Assembly (NCBI GenBank): GCA_037039925.1
Contig: JAXRKP010000133.1
Location: forward strand, 146,001-210,000
Length of the DNA: 64,000 nucleotides
Source of the DNA: Doris montereyensis
Taxonomy: Eukaryota; Mollusca; Gastropoda; Nudibranchia; Dorididae
Direction of reading: 5' to 3'
The number at the start of each line of letters is the position of its first letter. Position 1 is the stretch's first letter. Made by a program: the position numbers and the translations under genes. The notes under the pieces were generated by a model. It searched no databases. It was not told the origin of the DNA and saw only the letters and a program-made list of their open reading frames with translations. Positions 62,940-64,000 of this stretch are shown piece after piece.

Positions 62940-63560
62940 TTTATATTCATTAACTTTCAATTGTTTTTATCTTTCTATAACAATATCATTATGGATGTTA
63001 TTTGTCTTCCTAAAATCATCATTTCTTTTGTTTTGTTAACATTAAGTTGTAAATAATTGTCATCACACCATTTACAAACCTTTTGATTTCTTGAGCATAA
63101 TTGATTAGATCTACTTCTGACCTGATAAGAGCTTGGATAGATATATCATCTGCATATTTGATTATCAGGATGTTTCCAAACGCAGTTTTACAATCATTAG
63201 TGTAGATAGAAAAGAGTCCCTAGGGGGACAACCGTCTGTCCTGCCAATGCTGTGTTTGTTACAATTACTGACGAGTCAAAAATATCATTCTCTGATTTTA
63301 ATCTAACAAATTGTATCCAGGTCTGCCAATTGGTAACTCAGAAACTCTATGTTCCAAGAGTTTCACTTTTTTCCAAACCATCATCTATAATTTAGGAATC
63401 AGGATGTGTGGCTGTATTGCATTAAAAGCTCTTGAAAAATCAACGAAATGAGTTCTGACATAGCTTTTTGGAGTATCAAGATTGTCCATAATGTAATCCG
63501 GAAAAATCCTGAAGTTCACTTGCCTAATTTATGACACGTGCAGAACAGTTGTCGGTCAAT
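62940..63560 (-). pseudogene. CR1/L2-type LINE reverse transcriptase fragment
   Basis: The minus strand reads VRTHFVDFSRAFNAIQPHIL (palm motif A, about 63395-63455), a degraded GQTVVPLGTLF in place of the PQG block (about 63215-63245), and IIKYADD with the catalytic YADD (63141-63160). It continues with LIRSEVDLINYAQEIKRFV (about 63065-63125) and NYLQLNVNKTKEM (about 63000-63050). The order and spacing are those of a LINE polymerase of the CR1/L2 type, distinct from the RTE-like LINE elsewhere in the window. Stops and frame changes near 63060 and 63220 make it a relic. Confidence 0.8.
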
Positions 63561-64000
63561 GACCTGCTGTTTATTTTAAGGTTTGGAAAAGTTTATTTTT
63601 CATTTTGAGCCCCCCAGTTTTAATATATCTTCATTTTCTTAAATCAGTTTTTCTCACCCATCTAACGTCTCAGAAAAGTTAAGATGGTCAAATCTAGCGT
63701 AAAATAATATGAAGGTCGTCACGTGGTATTTTTTCTTTTCCCCTCTACTAAAAAAAATGCTTTTGTACCAAATTCTAATGTTTCTTCCTCATCAAGACCA
63801 TCTCACATTATGTGATCTAACCTAATCTAAAATGTTGTTTTTGTATTTCTTTTTCCGCATTCTTTAATTTTCTTTTCTTTAATTCTTTCTCGAACTGTTT
63901 TTCTTTTCAGAATTATTTGTCTGACATCTATAGCAAATTTTGTTATTGAGTAAAAACTGGGCAAATTGCTCCATGTTTATTATTTGAAAACACTTTTGTG
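63561..64000. other. AT-rich end of the window
   Basis: T-rich sequence with no gene that I can support. It may contain more of the minus-strand LINE upstream of motif A, but no block is recognisable. Confidence 0.4.

Overview
This window is animal nuclear DNA, most likely from a mollusc or another lophotrochozoan. The gene that can be followed has introns with matching phases. The mobile elements are animal types: PIF/Harbinger, P-element with a THAP domain, RTE-like and CR1/L2-like LINEs, tRNA-derived SINE and Polinton/Maverick. There are no bacterial-style operons. The placement as a mollusc is inference from the mix of repeats and the look of the fucosyltransferase. The species cannot be named from the sequence.

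Layout. 0-6 kb: remnant of a Harbinger nuclease running into two minisatellites, then a 5'-truncated RTE-like LINE beside a fragment of Polinton DNA polymerase. 6.5-11.7 kb: a nearly whole P-element-like transposon with terminal inverted repeats and a broken THAP/transposase gene on the minus strand. 12-16 kb: a second Polinton scrap, a CR1/L2-type endonuclease scrap and an antisense RTE-like LINE with an internal minisatellite. 18-25.7 kb: three large minisatellite arrays. 26.2-43.1 kb: three coding exons of a probable alpha-1,3-fucosyltransferase. Its 14.4-kb first intron holds eight or more satellite arrays and a 3.8-kb decayed Polinton. 43.5-58.9 kb: four more arrays, the largest over 6 kb, plus a LINE 3' end. 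59-64 kb: AT-rich, diverged repeats and a CR1/L2-type reverse transcriptase scrap.

The main theme is minisatellite growth. At least 18 arrays with different units (13 to 77 bp) add up to about 30 kb, close to half of the window. Several begin inside sequence that is otherwise recognisable: the Harbinger nuclease, the LINE, two Polinton genes and the 5' splice site of the fucosyltransferase. That pattern suggests a locus, or a genome, in which short segments of any origin are repeatedly amplified in tandem.

Only the fucosyltransferase looks like a host gene. Even it shows two single-base frame breaks near homopolymers, which may be assembly errors. All transposon genes are broken. Most long open frames in the window are by-products of repeats whose unit is a multiple of three and lacks stops; these are not annotated as genes.
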